DNA of 64,000 nucleotides from Streptomyces sp. yr375 (lineage in GTDB: Bacteria > Actinomycetota > Actinomycetes > Streptomycetales > Streptomycetaceae), in contig NZ_FOFF01000012.1 of assembly GCF_900110755.1 (NCBI RefSeq), positions 62,001 through 126,000 of the forward strand. Direction: 5' to 3'. The position numbers and the translations under genes are program-made. Position 1 is the stretch's first letter. The number at the start of each line of letters is the position of its first letter. Below the pieces are notes generated by a model. It saw only the letters and a list, made by a program, of their open reading frames with translations. It did not search any database and was not told the DNA's origin. Shown piece by piece: positions 49,481 through 58,159 of the stretch.

Positions 49481-49942
49481 TCAGGCGGCGCGGCGCATCG
49501 CCGGCACGCGCATCGGGCGCGAGGCCGGGCCGCCGACGTGCGAGAAGGGCTGGGTACGCCAGTCCAGTCCCTGAGGAAGCGTCAACAGGAGCGCGGTGTC
49601 CTGCTCCTGGGGCTCCACGGACTCGTCCGCGGGCCGCGCCTCGGACGCGCCGCGTCCCGTCCCGGCGCAGACCGTGAGCCCGAACGGGTTCCACGGCGAG
49701 GCGCACAGCGCGTGCTCCGGCAGGATCTCCTCGTCCGCCAGCAGTGCGATGGGCTGCGCGCAGTCCGGGCAGATCACCCGGTACATCTCGAAGGTGTCGT
49801 ACGCGTCGAAGCCGTCGCCCTCGTCGGCGTCGAAGCTGTCGGAGTAGTCCAGATCGGCGGGTTCGACACCCTCCGGCTCGGGATCGACGACCGACTGGAG
49901 CCGCTTGGGCGCGGTGCGACCAGGGCGCTTAAGACTCTGCAT
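49481..49942 (-). CDS. Hypothetical protein with CxxC zinc-ribbon-like motif
   Basis: This 153-residue acidic protein starts with a basic segment (MQSLKRPGRTAPKRLQ). An Asp/Glu-rich stretch follows, then YRVICPDCAQPIALLADEEILPEHALC and later VCAG. CPDC with two downstream cysteines may bind zinc. The C-terminal part ends in RPMRVPAMRRAA. It is conserved among streptomycetes as I recall, but without assigned function. The ATG at 49942 has GGGAG-like sequence upstream. Confidence 0.78.
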   Translation of the reverse strand: MQSLKRPGRTAPKRLQSVVDPEPEGVEPADLDYSDSFDADEGDGFDAYDTFEMYRVICPDCAQPIALLADEEILPEHALCASPWNPFGLTVCAGTGRGASEARPADESVEPQEQDTALLLTLPQGLDWRTQPFSHVGGPASRPMRVPAMRRAA

Positions 49943-50171
49943 GGGATTCTCCCCCTCGGGCTGGGCCGTAAGGCACTGCGGCCTCGACCACAGCAAGCAC
50001 TTCCCACCCCGTCTCGGCGGTAATCACGAGGACATCACGAAGCCTTGACGAGTGCTGTGGCCTTCGTCACATGCCGCATGCAGGTGCCCGTGGCGGCAAC
50101 CCTACGAACCGGCTATGACCTGCGCTGCATAGGTATACGCGACGATCGACCGCACGGTAGGTTCTTGCGTC

Positions 50172-50612
50172 ATGGAGGAGCTGGACCGACAAATTGTGCA
50201 GCGGCTCGTCAAGGACGGGCGCATGAGTTACACCGATCTGGGCAAGGCGACGGGCCTGTCCACGTCGGCCGTGCACCAACGGGTGCGCCGGCTGGAACAG
50301 CGGGGCGTCATCCGCGGGTATGCGGCCGTCGTCGACTCCGAGGCCATCGGGCTGCCCCTGACTGCCTTCATCTCGGTGAAACCGTTCGACCCCAGCGCCC
50401 CCGACGACATCGCCGAACGCCTGGCCGACGTACCCGAGATCGAGGCCTGCCACAGCGTGGCCGGCGACGAGAACTACATCCTCAAGGTGCGCGTCTCCAC
50501 CCCGCACGAGCTGGAGGAACTGCTCGGGCGGCTCCGGGCGCTCGCGGGCGTGTCGACGCGCACGACGGTCGTCCTGTCCACCCCGTACGAGGCCCGGCCG
50601 CCGCGGATCTGA
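50172..50612 (+). CDS. Lrp/AsnC-family transcriptional regulator
   Basis: This 146-residue protein has an N-terminal HTH (MEELDRQIVQRLVKDGRMSYTDLGKATGLSTSAVHQRVRRLEQRGVIRGY) and a C-terminal RAM domain (IEACHSVAGDENYILKVRVSTPHELEELLGRL). It is distinct from the Lrp protein at 23.8 kb. The amidohydrolase gene follows 60 nt downstream on the same strand and may be a target. There is little room for a leader, and TAGGTT (50158-50163) is a possible -10. Confidence 0.92.
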   Translation: MEELDRQIVQRLVKDGRMSYTDLGKATGLSTSAVHQRVRRLEQRGVIRGYAAVVDSEAIGLPLTAFISVKPFDPSAPDDIAERLADVPEIEACHSVAGDENYILKVRVSTPHELEELLGRLRALAGVSTRTTVVLSTPYEARPPRI

Positions 50613-50672
50613 GGGGCCCCGGGCCGGGGGTCCGGTGCGGGGCGGCCGGGGCGAGGCGCGAGACTGTTCCCC

Positions 50673-52289
50673 ATGAGTGAGCGCGCCCCCGAGCCGAAGA
50701 CCGTCCTGCTCCGCCGAGGAGAGGTCCACAGCCCCGCCGACCCGTTCGCGACCGCGATGGTCGTCGAGCGGGGCCAGGTGGCCTGGGTCGGCTCCGAGGG
50801 CGCCGCCGACGCCTTCGCGGACGGCGTCGACGAGGTGGTCGACCTGGACGGCGCGCTGGTCACCCCGGCGTTCACCGACGCCCATGTGCACACCACCTCC
50901 ACCGGCCTCGCGCTGACCGGCCTCGACCTGTCCGCCGCCCCCTCCCTGGGCGCGGCCCTGGCCCGCGTACGGGCCTTCGCGACGGCCCGACCGCACGACA
51001 AAGTGCTGCTCGGACACGGTTGGGACGCCTCCCGCTGGCCGGAGGGCCGCCCGCCCCGACGCGACGAACTCGACGAGGCCACCGGCGGCCGGCCGCTCTA
51101 CCTCAGCCGGATCGACGTCCACTCGGCCGCGGTCACCACCGCCCTGCTGGACCTGGCGCCCCGGGCCCGGACCGCTCCCGGCCACACGGACGGGGAGCCG
51201 CTCACCCGCGACGCCCACCACGCCGTGCGCGCCGCCGCGTTCGCAGCCGTGACGCCCGCCCAGCGCGCCGAGGCGCAGCGGACCGCCCTCGCGCACGCCG
51301 CCTCCCTGGGCATCGGCTCCGTCCACGAGTGCGCGGGCCCGGAGATCTCCTCCGAGGACGACTTCACGGACCTGCTGCGGCTCGCCGCCGGGGAGCCGGG
51401 GCCGCGGGTCGTCGGCTACTGGGCCGAGCAGGACGTCGACAAGGCACGGCAGTTGGGCGCGCTCGGCGCGGCCGGCGACCTGTTCGTCGACGGCGCCCTC
51501 GGTTCGCACACCGCCTGCCTGCACGCCCCGTACACCGACGCCGACCACACCGGCACCGCCTACCTGGGCGCCGCCGAGGTCGCCGCGCACGTCGCGGCCT
51601 GCACCGAGGCCGGCCTCCAGGCGGGCTTCCACGCCATCGGCGACGCCGCCGTGACCGCTGTCGTGGACGGCATCCGCGCCGCCGCGGAGAAGGTCGGCCT
51701 CGGCCGGATCCGCGCCGCCCGGCACCGCGTGGAGCACGCCGAGATGCTCACGCCCGAGACCATCGCCGCCTTCGCCGAACTCGGCCTCACCGCCTCCGTC
51801 CAGCCCGCCTTCGACGCCCTGTGGGGCGGCGCGGACGGTATGTACGCCCAGCGGCTGGGCGGCGAGCGGGCCCGCACCCTGAACCCGTTCGCGGCCCTGC
51901 TGCGGGCCGGCGTCCCGCTCGCCTTCGGCTCCGACAGCCCGGTCACCCCGCTCGACCCGTGGGGCACGGTCCGCGCCGCCGCCTTCCACCGCACCCCCGA
52001 GCACCGGGTCTCCGTACGCGCCGCGTTCACGGCCCACACCCGCGGCGGCTGGCGGGCGGTCGGCCGCGACGACGCGGGCGTCCTGGTCCCGGGCGCACCC
52101 GCCGACTACGCGCTCTGGCACACGGCCGAACTGGTCGTCCAGGCCCCCGACGACCGGGTCGCCCGCTGGTCCACCGACCCCCGCTCCGGCACCCCAGGAC
52201 TGCCCGACCTGACCCCCGGCAACGACCTCCCGGTGTGCCTGCGCACGGTGGTGGGCGGCCGGACCGTGTTCGTACGGCCGAGCGAGTGA
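50673..52289 (+). CDS. YtcJ-type metal-dependent amidohydrolase
   Basis: This 538-residue amidohydrolase_3 family protein has the metal site AFTDAHVHTTSTGLALTGLDL. Other metal or catalytic residues lie in GFHAIGDAAVTAVVDGI, HRVEHAEML and FGSDSPVTPLDPWGTVRAA. An N-terminal beta domain precedes the barrel. Family members hydrolyse varied cyclic or N-acyl amides, and the substrate here is unknown. It is probably co-transcribed with, or regulated by, the preceding Lrp/AsnC gene. Confidence 0.9.
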   Translation: MSERAPEPKTVLLRRGEVHSPADPFATAMVVERGQVAWVGSEGAADAFADGVDEVVDLDGALVTPAFTDAHVHTTSTGLALTGLDLSAAPSLGAALARVRAFATARPHDKVLLGHGWDASRWPEGRPPRRDELDEATGGRPLYLSRIDVHSAAVTTALLDLAPRARTAPGHTDGEPLTRDAHHAVRAAAFAAVTPAQRAEAQRTALAHAASLGIGSVHECAGPEISSEDDFTDLLRLAAGEPGPRVVGYWAEQDVDKARQLGALGAAGDLFVDGALGSHTACLHAPYTDADHTGTAYLGAAEVAAHVAACTEAGLQAGFHAIGDAAVTAVVDGIRAAAEKVGLGRIRAARHRVEHAEMLTPETIAAFAELGLTASVQPAFDALWGGADGMYAQRLGGERARTLNPFAALLRAGVPLAFGSDSPVTPLDPWGTVRAAAFHRTPEHRVSVRAAFTAHTRGGWRAVGRDDAGVLVPGAPADYALWHTAELVVQAPDDRVARWSTDPRSGTPGLPDLTPGNDLPVCLRTVVGGRTVFVRPSE

Positions 52290-52398
52290 TCTCCCGGGGC
52301 GGCGCGGCGAAGATCACCCGTCCGCCCGCCGTCGCGCGACCTGCGTCTCCTCCCCGCTGACCAGCGCATTGACGAAAGACCTGCAGGTCAAGCGGCTG

Positions 52399-52429
52399 TT
52401 GACAGCCGACGGCGGAAGGCCGGTAGGTT
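52399..52429 (+). promoter_or_regulatory. Strong promoter-like sequence far upstream of ppm1
   Basis: A perfect TTGACA (52399-52404) is followed after 19 nt by TAGGTT (52424-52429), a good HrdB -10. The spacing is slightly long; reading the -10 one base earlier gives 18. Predicted start ~52436, leaving ~450 nt to the ppm1 start codon. Confidence 0.5.
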
Positions 52430-52670
52430 CGGCGGAGTCCACCACCGGACGCCCCGCCGGGGAACGTCCGCGCACTCGCGGCGGCGCCGCTGGGTCAGGG
52501 ACGGTGTGCCCCACCGGCGCACCCCCACTGCCAGCCAGGCTCAGCGCCCGCGCCGCGGCGAGGGAACGTTCCGGCCGGTCGGGGAGGTGTGACCCGGGTG
52601 GGGCCCGGGCGCTCAGTAGACAACGGCTTTCGGCCGACCCGCAGCCAGCGGATCCCGGGCCGGCCCGAAG

Positions 52671-52722
52671 AGCGCCGGGCCCCCTCCCGCAGCGGGAGCG
52701 CCGGGCCCCCTCCCGTAGCGGG
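52671..52722. repeat. 26-bp tandem duplication upstream of ppm1
   Basis: The 26-base unit beginning AGCGCCGGGCCCCCTCCCG occurs at 52671-52696 and again at 52697-52722 with a single C/T difference. Each unit contains CCCGC/GCGGG and can fold on itself. Confidence 0.85.
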
Positions 52723-52883
52723 CTTGAGCAGACCCGTGCGGGGGAAGTCCGTACATACAAGCTCAAAAGAACGTTGTTACCCGGCTCTCGCGTATTCGAC
52801 ACCCGCAGTCGAACGTCTTGTCATGTCGGCGCAGGCGAGGGCCACTATGGTGGTCCCCTGCGTACGGACTTGAAGGGGCAGCA

Positions 52884-53741
52884 GTGAACGACGGCGACGG
52901 GACCCTCGCGGCACAACGCCGAGGGAGGCGATTCGGTCCGCTCGGCACCGCCTTGGTGATCATTCCGACCTACAACGAGGCGGAGAACATCAAGAGCATC
53001 GTCGAACGGGTCCGCGAGGCTGTCCCCGAGGCCCATGTCCTCGTGGCCGACGACAACAGCCCCGACGGCACCGGCAAGCTCGCCGACGAACTCGCCGTCG
53101 GGGACGACCAGGTCCAGGTGCTGCACCGCAAGGGCAAGGAAGGCCTCGGCGCCGCCTACCTCGCGGGCTTCCGCTGGGGCCTGGAGAACGGCTACGGCGT
53201 GCTCATCGAGATGGACGCCGACGGCTCCCACCAGCCCGAGGAACTGCCCCGCCTGCTCACCGCGCTCAAGGGCGCCGACCTGGTCCTGGGCTCCCGCTGG
53301 GTGCCGGGCGGCCGGGTGGTCAACTGGCCCAAGTCCCGCGAGGCCATCTCCCGGGGCGGCAGCCTCTACTCCCGCATCGCCCTCGACCTCCCGCTGCGCG
53401 ACATCACCGGCGGCTACCGCGCCTTCCGCCGCGAGACCCTGGAGGGCCTCGGCCTCGAAGAGGTCTCCTCCCAGGGCTACTGCTTCCAGGTCGACCTCGC
53501 CCGCCGCGCGGTGAAGGCCGGCTTCCATGTCGTGGAGGTCCCCATCACCTTCGTCGAGCGGGAACTCGGCGACTCCAAGATGAGCCGTGACATCCTCGTG
53601 GAGGCGCTCTGGCGGGTCACGGCGTGGGGTGTGGGGGAGCGGGTCAACAAGATCACCGGCCGCGCCGAAGACCAGCCGGAGCGGCCCCAGCCGCCCGCGG
53701 CGAAGCCGCAGGGCGACACGGAGCCTCACAGCGGGGTCTGA
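52884..53741 (+). CDS. ppm1: Polyprenol-phosphate mannose synthase (GT2 family)
   Basis: This enzyme transfers mannose from GDP-mannose to polyprenyl phosphate, the donor for protein O-mannosylation and surface glycans. In S. coelicolor the homologue is needed for phiC31 infection. The 285-residue product has IIPTYNEAENI, VADDNSPDGTGK (Asp-x-Asp-like acceptor region), EMDADGSHQPEELPRLL (DAD metal motif) and GSRWVPGGRVVNWPKSREAISRGG. There is no C-terminal membrane domain, so the acyltransferase/membrane partner is separate. The GTG has AAGGGG upstream. Confidence 0.95.
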   Translation: MNDGDGTLAAQRRGRRFGPLGTALVIIPTYNEAENIKSIVERVREAVPEAHVLVADDNSPDGTGKLADELAVGDDQVQVLHRKGKEGLGAAYLAGFRWGLENGYGVLIEMDADGSHQPEELPRLLTALKGADLVLGSRWVPGGRVVNWPKSREAISRGGSLYSRIALDLPLRDITGGYRAFRRETLEGLGLEEVSSQGYCFQVDLARRAVKAGFHVVEVPITFVERELGDSKMSRDILVEALWRVTAWGVGERVNKITGRAEDQPERPQPPAAKPQGDTEPHSGV

Positions 53742-53787
53742 ACGTCCTCTTATGCCGGTCTGAGCCGAGCCCAGGCACACTGGAAGC

Positions 53788-54315
53788 ATGACGACTGGCG
53801 CTCCGATCCCCACGTACCCCGCTTCCGCAGCCCCCTCCAGCCGGCCCCGCCGCTCCCGCCTGCGGACGTTCCTGCCGCTGGGCCTCGCCGCGTGGCTGGT
53901 CCTGGAGATCTGGCTGCTGACCGTGGTGGCGGGCGCGGCCGGCGGTTTCACGGTCTTCCTGCTGCTGCTCGCGGGCTTCCTGCTCGGTGCGGTGGTCATC
54001 AAGCGGGCGGGCCGACGAGCCTTCCAGAACCTGAACGAGACGCTCCAGCGCGGCACGGCCCCCGCCCAGGGCGGCGGCAACGGCCTGATGATGCTCGGCG
54101 GTCTCCTCCTGATGATCCCGGGCCTGGCCACCGACGCACTCGGCCTGCTCCTCCTGCTCCCGCCGGTCCAGAAGGCGGTGAGCGCCTACGCCGAACGCAA
54201 GCTGCGCACCGCGGCAGCCACCCCGGGCTCCCTGGGAGACGCCTTCCAGCAGGCCCGCATCCACCGTCCGGACGGCAAGGTGGTCCCGGGCGAGGTCATC
54301 AAGGACGAGCGGTGA
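53788..54315 (+). CDS. fxsA: FxsA-family membrane protein
   Basis: This 175-residue protein has a proline/arginine-rich N-terminus and four hydrophobic helices (FLPLGLAAWLVLEIWLLTVVAGAAG, FTVFLLLLAGFLLGAVVI, GGLLLMIPGLATDALGLLLLLPPV). GLLLMIPGxxTDxxGLLLLLPP is the FxsA signature. In E. coli FxsA suppresses F-plasmid exclusion of phage T7. Its normal role is unknown. A Streptomyces repeat and a bidirectional terminator follow. Confidence 0.92.
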   Translation: MTTGAPIPTYPASAAPSSRPRRSRLRTFLPLGLAAWLVLEIWLLTVVAGAAGGFTVFLLLLAGFLLGAVVIKRAGRRAFQNLNETLQRGTAPAQGGGNGLMMLGGLLLMIPGLATDALGLLLLLPPVQKAVSAYAERKLRTAAATPGSLGDAFQQARIHRPDGKVVPGEVIKDER

Positions 54316-54340
54316 CTTTCCAGCAGGAGCCGGCATCATC

Positions 54341-54408
54341 CAGCCCGTCCGGCGTTTGAGGACGAGGCCCGCAGGGCCGACGGGGGGTCTGGGGGTGCAG
54401 CCCCCAGA
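54341..54408. repeat. Dispersed Streptomyces intergenic repeat
   Basis: The segment starting CAGCCCGTCCGGCGTTTGAG and ending with the GGGGGTGCAGCCCCC hairpin is a repeat I recognise from many Streptomyces intergenic regions, usually just after stop codons. It can fold at GGCCCGC/GCAGGGCC and at GGGGGT/CAGCCCCC. Confidence 0.85.
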
Positions 54409-54443
54409 GACGGTCACCCAGAACTTGCAGAGGGCAGCGCAAA

Positions 54444-54487
54444 GACCGCGGGCGCCGTACGTAACCTCACGTACGGCGCCCGCGGTC
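54444..54487. terminator. Bidirectional terminator between fxsA and rbpA
   Basis: A perfect 19-bp stem (54444-54462 with 54469-54487) has a 6-nt loop. The genes converge on it. Confidence 0.92.
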
Positions 54488-54516
54488 ATTGGCGTGCGTA
54501 TGTCGCCGGCCTTCGG

Positions 54517-54891
54517 CTATGCCGATTTGCGGCTGTCCCGGGGATGTACCGCAAGGTTCATCGCCCCGGACCGCAGAACGGCCAGCCTCTCCTCGAGGAC
54601 CTCTTCCAGTTCCTCGCGGGTCCGCCGCTCCATCAGCATGTCCCAATGCGTACGCGCGGGCTTGGCCTTTTTTTCTTCAGGGCCGTCGCCGTCGACGAGG
54701 AGTGCAGGGGCTCCACAGACCTTGCACTCCCACTCCGGCGGAATCTCCGCCTCGACCGAGAAGGGCATCTCAAACCGATGCCCCTTCTCGCATGCGTACT
54801 CCACGGCCTGGCGCGGTGCCAGGTCGATGCCGCGGTCCGTCTCGTAGCTGGTCACCACGAGGCGCGTGCCGCGAAGAGCTCGCTCACTCAT
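54517..54891 (-). CDS. rbpA: RNA polymerase-binding protein RbpA
   Basis: This actinobacterial transcription activator binds the principal sigma factor and core polymerase, stabilises the open complex and affects basal rifampicin tolerance. The 124-residue product has the core MSERALRGTRLVVTSYETDRGIDLAPRQAVEYAC. It also has the beta-barrel with CEKGHRFEMPF and CKVCGAP (zinc ligands in part of the family), and the sigma-interacting helix HWDMLMERRTREELEEVLEERLAVLR. A SigR promoter consensus lies upstream, as known for S. coelicolor rbpA. Confidence 0.97.
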   Translation of the reverse strand: MSERALRGTRLVVTSYETDRGIDLAPRQAVEYACEKGHRFEMPFSVEAEIPPEWECKVCGAPALLVDGDGPEEKKAKPARTHWDMLMERRTREELEEVLEERLAVLRSGAMNLAVHPRDSRKSA

Positions 54892-54952
54892 GAATCGTGC
54901 CTCCCGGGCTTGTCGCCCACAGGACAGGTGTCGCTGTCGTCGTCATCCGGTC

Positions 54953-54978
54953 AACGTCCGGTCGGCGGTAAAGATTCC
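54953..54978 (-). promoter_or_regulatory. SigR (disulfide-stress) promoter of rbpA
   Basis: On the minus strand, GGAAT (54978-54974) is followed after exactly 18 nt by GTT (54955-54953), a perfect match to the SigR consensus GGAAT-N18-GTT. Transcription would start near 54947, about 55 nt before the rbpA ATG. Thiol-oxidative stress should therefore induce rbpA. Confidence 0.88.
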
Positions 54979-55170
54979 CGTTCCGAGTCCCGTTCCGGGT
55001 TCATGCGTCGCCGTCGTAGCCGCAGCCTTGTCAACCAGTGCAGTACCCACCGCCGCCCGGTTTGTCACATCTGAAAGGAGATGTCACCCAGCGCTGCGGC
55101 ATCTTTGACGCGCAGTAACGGTACGCCTGGCGGGCCAAACGCGTACACTACCGCCCTTTCGCCTTGAACG

Positions 55171-56535
55171 CTAAATCTTCTCGGGTACAGGATTTCCCGC
55201 GTCGCCGATCGCCTGCCGCACCGGCACCCGCGCGAGCAGCAGAAACCCGATGACGAAGAAGGCCACCAGGGAGAGGATCGCGTCCCGGTAGCTCCCGGTG
55301 AGCTGGTAGGTGACGCCGAACAGCAGCGGCCCCAGCCAGCTCATCCCCCGGTCGCTCATCTCGTAAGCGGAGAAGTACTCCGCTTCCTTGCCCGGCGGGA
55401 CCAGATGGGAGAACAGGGAGCGGGACAGGGCCTGGCTGCCGCCGAGGACCAGCCCGATGGCGGACGCCAGCAGGAAGAAGCCGACCGGCGCCCCGGCCGG
55501 CAGGAAGAACCCGGCGCCCAGGGTGAGCGTCCATGCCACCAGCGAGCCGAGGATCGTGCGTTTCGCGCCGTACGTCCGGGCCAGGCGTCCCATGCCCAGG
55601 GCGCCCGCCACGGCCAGCACCTGCACCAGCAGGACGGCGCCGATCAGCGTGGACTGGGCGAGGCCGAGTTCCTCGGAGCCGTAGACCGAGGCCTGGGAGA
55701 TCACGGTCTGGATGCCGTCGTTGTAGATGAGGTACGCGAGGAGGAAGGCGAGGGTGAGCGGGTGGCGGCGCATGTCGCGGACCGTCGCCGCGAGCCGGCG
55801 CAGCCCCGGAGCGGTCGCCTCCTGTGCGGTCGCCTCCCGCGCGGTGGCGGCCGGCCGGTCGCGCAGCCGCAGCAGCGGGACGAGCGTGAAGCCGCCCCAC
55901 CACAGGCCGGCGGAGGCCAGGCAGATGCGGACGGCCATCGACTCGGAGACGCCGAACGAGTCGTGGGCGAGGTACAGGACCAGGTTGACGACCAGGACCA
56001 AGGCGCCCGCCGCGTACCCGAAGGCCCAGCCCCGGGAGGAGACCGCGTCGCGTTCCTCGGGCGGGGCGATCTGCGGCAGGTAGGAGTTGTACAGCATCAT
56101 CGACACGGACTGGGCCGCGTTCGCCACGATCAGCAGCACACCGCCCAGCAGATAGCGGTCGCCGCCGAGGAAGAACATGCAGGCCGTGGCCGCGGCGCCG
56201 ACATAGGCGGCGGCGCCCAGCAGCGGCTTCTTGCGGCCGGAGCGGTCGGCGGCGGCGCCTACCAGGGGCATCACCAGGACGGCCACGATCACCGACAGGG
56301 ACACGGAGTACGCGAAGAAGGAGCCCGCGCGGACCGGGATACCCAGTGGATGCACGTACCCGTCGGCGTCCGCCGCGTTCTTGGCGACCGAGGTCAGATA
56401 CGGGCCGAGGAACACGGTGAGCACGCTCGTCGAGTAGACGGAGCACGCCCAGTCGTAGAAGTACCAGCCGCGCTGCTCGCGCCGCCGCTCGGCGGTCTCG
56501 TCAAAGTCCGCCGTCCGCACGGTGTCGATGCCCAC
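55171..56535 (-). CDS. MFS transporter, UMF1 (Atg22-like) family
   Basis: This 454-residue, 12-helix protein starts with the UMF1 hallmark QRGWYFYDWACSVYSTSVLTVFLGPYLTSVA. Further motifs are MPLVGAAADRSGRKKPLLGAAAYVG, YNSYLPQIAPPEERDAVSSRGWAFGYAAG and ALSRSLFSHLVPPGKEAEYFSAYEMSDRGMSWLGPLLF. Yeast Atg22 exports vacuolar amino acids. The bacterial substrate is unknown. It is a single gene. Confidence 0.9.
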   Translation of the reverse strand: MGIDTVRTADFDETAERRREQRGWYFYDWACSVYSTSVLTVFLGPYLTSVAKNAADADGYVHPLGIPVRAGSFFAYSVSLSVIVAVLVMPLVGAAADRSGRKKPLLGAAAYVGAAATACMFFLGGDRYLLGGVLLIVANAAQSVSMMLYNSYLPQIAPPEERDAVSSRGWAFGYAAGALVLVVNLVLYLAHDSFGVSESMAVRICLASAGLWWGGFTLVPLLRLRDRPAATAREATAQEATAPGLRRLAATVRDMRRHPLTLAFLLAYLIYNDGIQTVISQASVYGSEELGLAQSTLIGAVLLVQVLAVAGALGMGRLARTYGAKRTILGSLVAWTLTLGAGFFLPAGAPVGFFLLASAIGLVLGGSQALSRSLFSHLVPPGKEAEYFSAYEMSDRGMSWLGPLLFGVTYQLTGSYRDAILSLVAFFVIGFLLLARVPVRQAIGDAGNPVPEKI

Positions 56536-56589
56536 CCGTGCCCTCGCTTCCCGCTGCCGCGACCGCGCGCGGGCGGTGGGTCCGAGGGG

Positions 56590-57357
56590 TCAGACCCAGA
56601 CGCCCCGGTCCTCCATGACCTTGCGCAACGTGTCGATGTGATCGGTCATGATGCCATCGACTCCCAGGTCCAGGAGCCGGTGCATCCGATCCGCGTCGTT
56701 GATCGTCCACACGTGCACGTGCAGCCCGCGCGCGTGGGCGGCGCGTAGGAAGCGCTGGTCCACGACCGGGATGCCCGACTGGGCCTCGGGCACCTGCGCG
56801 GCGATCGCCGACCGGCGCAGCGCCGCGGGCACGCCCCAGGACCGCAGCCGCAGGTTGAGGACGCCCCGGGTGCCGTACGACGTGGCCAGGCGCGGCCCGG
56901 CCAGTCGCTGGGCGCGCAGGACGCGGGCCTCGGAGAACGAGCCGACGCAGACGCGGTCCCACGCGCCCGTGCGGCCGATGAGGTTGAGCAGGGGGTGCAG
57001 GGCGGGCTCCGCCTTGAGGTCGACGTTCCAGCGCGCCTCGGGGAAGGTCTCCAGGAGCTCTTCGAGGAGCGGCACCGGTTCCTTGCCGCCCACGCGCGCG
57101 TGCCGTACGTCCGACCACGGGAGGTCGGCTATGCGGCCCGCGCCGTCGGTCACCCGGTCCAGCGTCGCGTCGTGGAAGGCGACGAGCTTGCCGTCCCGCG
57201 TGGCGTGCACGTCGGTCTCCAGGTAGCGGTAGCCCGCCTCGATGGCCCGTCGGAACTGCGCTTCGGTGTTCTCCAGGCCGTCCGCCGCCCCGCCGCGGTG
57301 CGCGAACGGGATGGGGCCCGGATGGTCGAGGTAGGGGTGGCGTACGAGGCTGGTCAC
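56590..57357 (-). CDS. Glycerophosphodiester phosphodiesterase
   Basis: This 255-residue GDPD-family TIM barrel hydrolyses glycerophosphodiesters to glycerol-3-phosphate and an alcohol. The catalytic residues are visible: His-Arg in FAHRGGAADGLENTEAQF, the Glu-x-Asp of YLETDVHATRDGKLVAFHDATLDRVTDG (metal and second His), and VDLKAEPAL. No signal peptide is present, so it is cytoplasmic. The GTG start overlaps the yczE stop by 4 nt, showing translational coupling. Confidence 0.92.
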   Translation of the reverse strand: MTSLVRHPYLDHPGPIPFAHRGGAADGLENTEAQFRRAIEAGYRYLETDVHATRDGKLVAFHDATLDRVTDGAGRIADLPWSDVRHARVGGKEPVPLLEELLETFPEARWNVDLKAEPALHPLLNLIGRTGAWDRVCVGSFSEARVLRAQRLAGPRLATSYGTRGVLNLRLRSWGVPAALRRSAIAAQVPEAQSGIPVVDQRFLRAAHARGLHVHVWTINDADRMHRLLDLGVDGIMTDHIDTLRKVMEDRGVWV

Positions 57358-58007
57358 GGACGCAGTATCGCTCCCTGGGGTGTCCCGGTGGCAACGACCG
57401 TGCTGCCGCCGGATGCCGCCCGGACGGCGAACACCCGCAGGAACACCTGGGCGAGCGGGCCGATCGACAGCGCGTAGAGGAGCGTGCCGACGCCGATGGT
57501 GCCGCCGAGGGCGAAGCCGGTCGCCACGACCGTCACCTCGATCGCCGTCCGCAGCAGCCGGATCGAACGCCCGGTGCGCCGGTGCAGCCCGGTCATCAGC
57601 CCGTCGCGCGGCCCGGGGCCGAAGTCGGCGGCGATGTACAGGCCGGTGGCCGCGCCGTTGAGCACGATGCCCGCCACCAGCAGCGGGACGCGCACGGCCA
57701 GGCTGTGCGCGTCGGGGACCAGCGCGAGCGTGCCGTCCATCGCGAGGCCGACGACGAACACGTTGGAGACGGTGCCGAGGCCGGGGCGCTGGCGCAGCGG
57801 GATCCACAGCAGCAGCACCGCCGCGCCCACGATGATCGACACGACGCCGATCGTCAGGCCGGTGAGCTCGGCCAGGCCCTGGTGGAGCACGTTCCAGGGT
57901 TCGAGACCCAGACCCGCTTCGACGAGCAGGGCCGAGCTGGCGCCGTACAGCGCGAGGCCGGCGTAGAGCTGGACCAGCCGTCGTGTGAGATGTGCCCTGG
58001 TCGGCAA
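57354..58007 (-). CDS. yczE: YczE/YitT-family integral membrane protein
   Basis: This 217-residue membrane protein has about five helices (LVQLYAGLALYGASSALLVEAGLGLEPWNVLHQGLAELTGLTIG..., DFGPGPRDGLMTGLHRRTGRSIRLLRTAIEVTVVATGFALGG). GLGPWDVLHxGL-like and GPRDGLM motifs mark the YczE family. I chose the TTG at 58007, which has AAGGGG 6 nt upstream; no ATG or GTG gives a sensible N-terminus. It is divergent from a MocR-type regulator, the conserved yczR-yczE arrangement. Confidence 0.85.
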   Translation of the reverse strand: MPTRAHLTRRLVQLYAGLALYGASSALLVEAGLGLEPWNVLHQGLAELTGLTIGVVSIIVGAAVLLLWIPLRQRPGLGTVSNVFVVGLAMDGTLALVPDAHSLAVRVPLLVAGIVLNGAATGLYIAADFGPGPRDGLMTGLHRRTGRSIRLLRTAIEVTVVATGFALGGTIGVGTLLYALSIGPLAQVFLRVFAVRAASGGSTVVATGTPQGAILRP

Positions 58008-58159
58008 GAGGTGCCCCTTGTTGTGGTGGTGAGTGGCCGTGGCGAGTGGTCGTGGTGGGTGGCGTGGAGTGGGTGGTCCTAGTGGCCTTTCGCATGACAC
58101 TCTGTGGCTTGGAGGCGAACGCCATCCATGGCCAATTCGGGGAAGGTGGACTGGAAAAC

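Larger units (their letters stand above)
52290..52883. other. Long gene-free region upstream of ppm1
   Basis: The 594 nt hold no supportable protein gene. They contain a strong promoter (52399-52429), a duplicated 26-bp unit (52671-52722) and several GC-rich hairpins. A 16-codon ORF (52823-52873) ends 10 nt before the ppm1 GTG. It is either a long 5' leader of ppm1 or the site of an unannotated small RNA. Confidence 0.6.

Noticed and set aside
52369..52887. Open frames (both strands) in the ppm1 upstream region
   Set aside because: They have Arg/Pro/Ser-rich low-complexity translations without ribosome binding sites. The region is better explained as leader or regulatory DNA.
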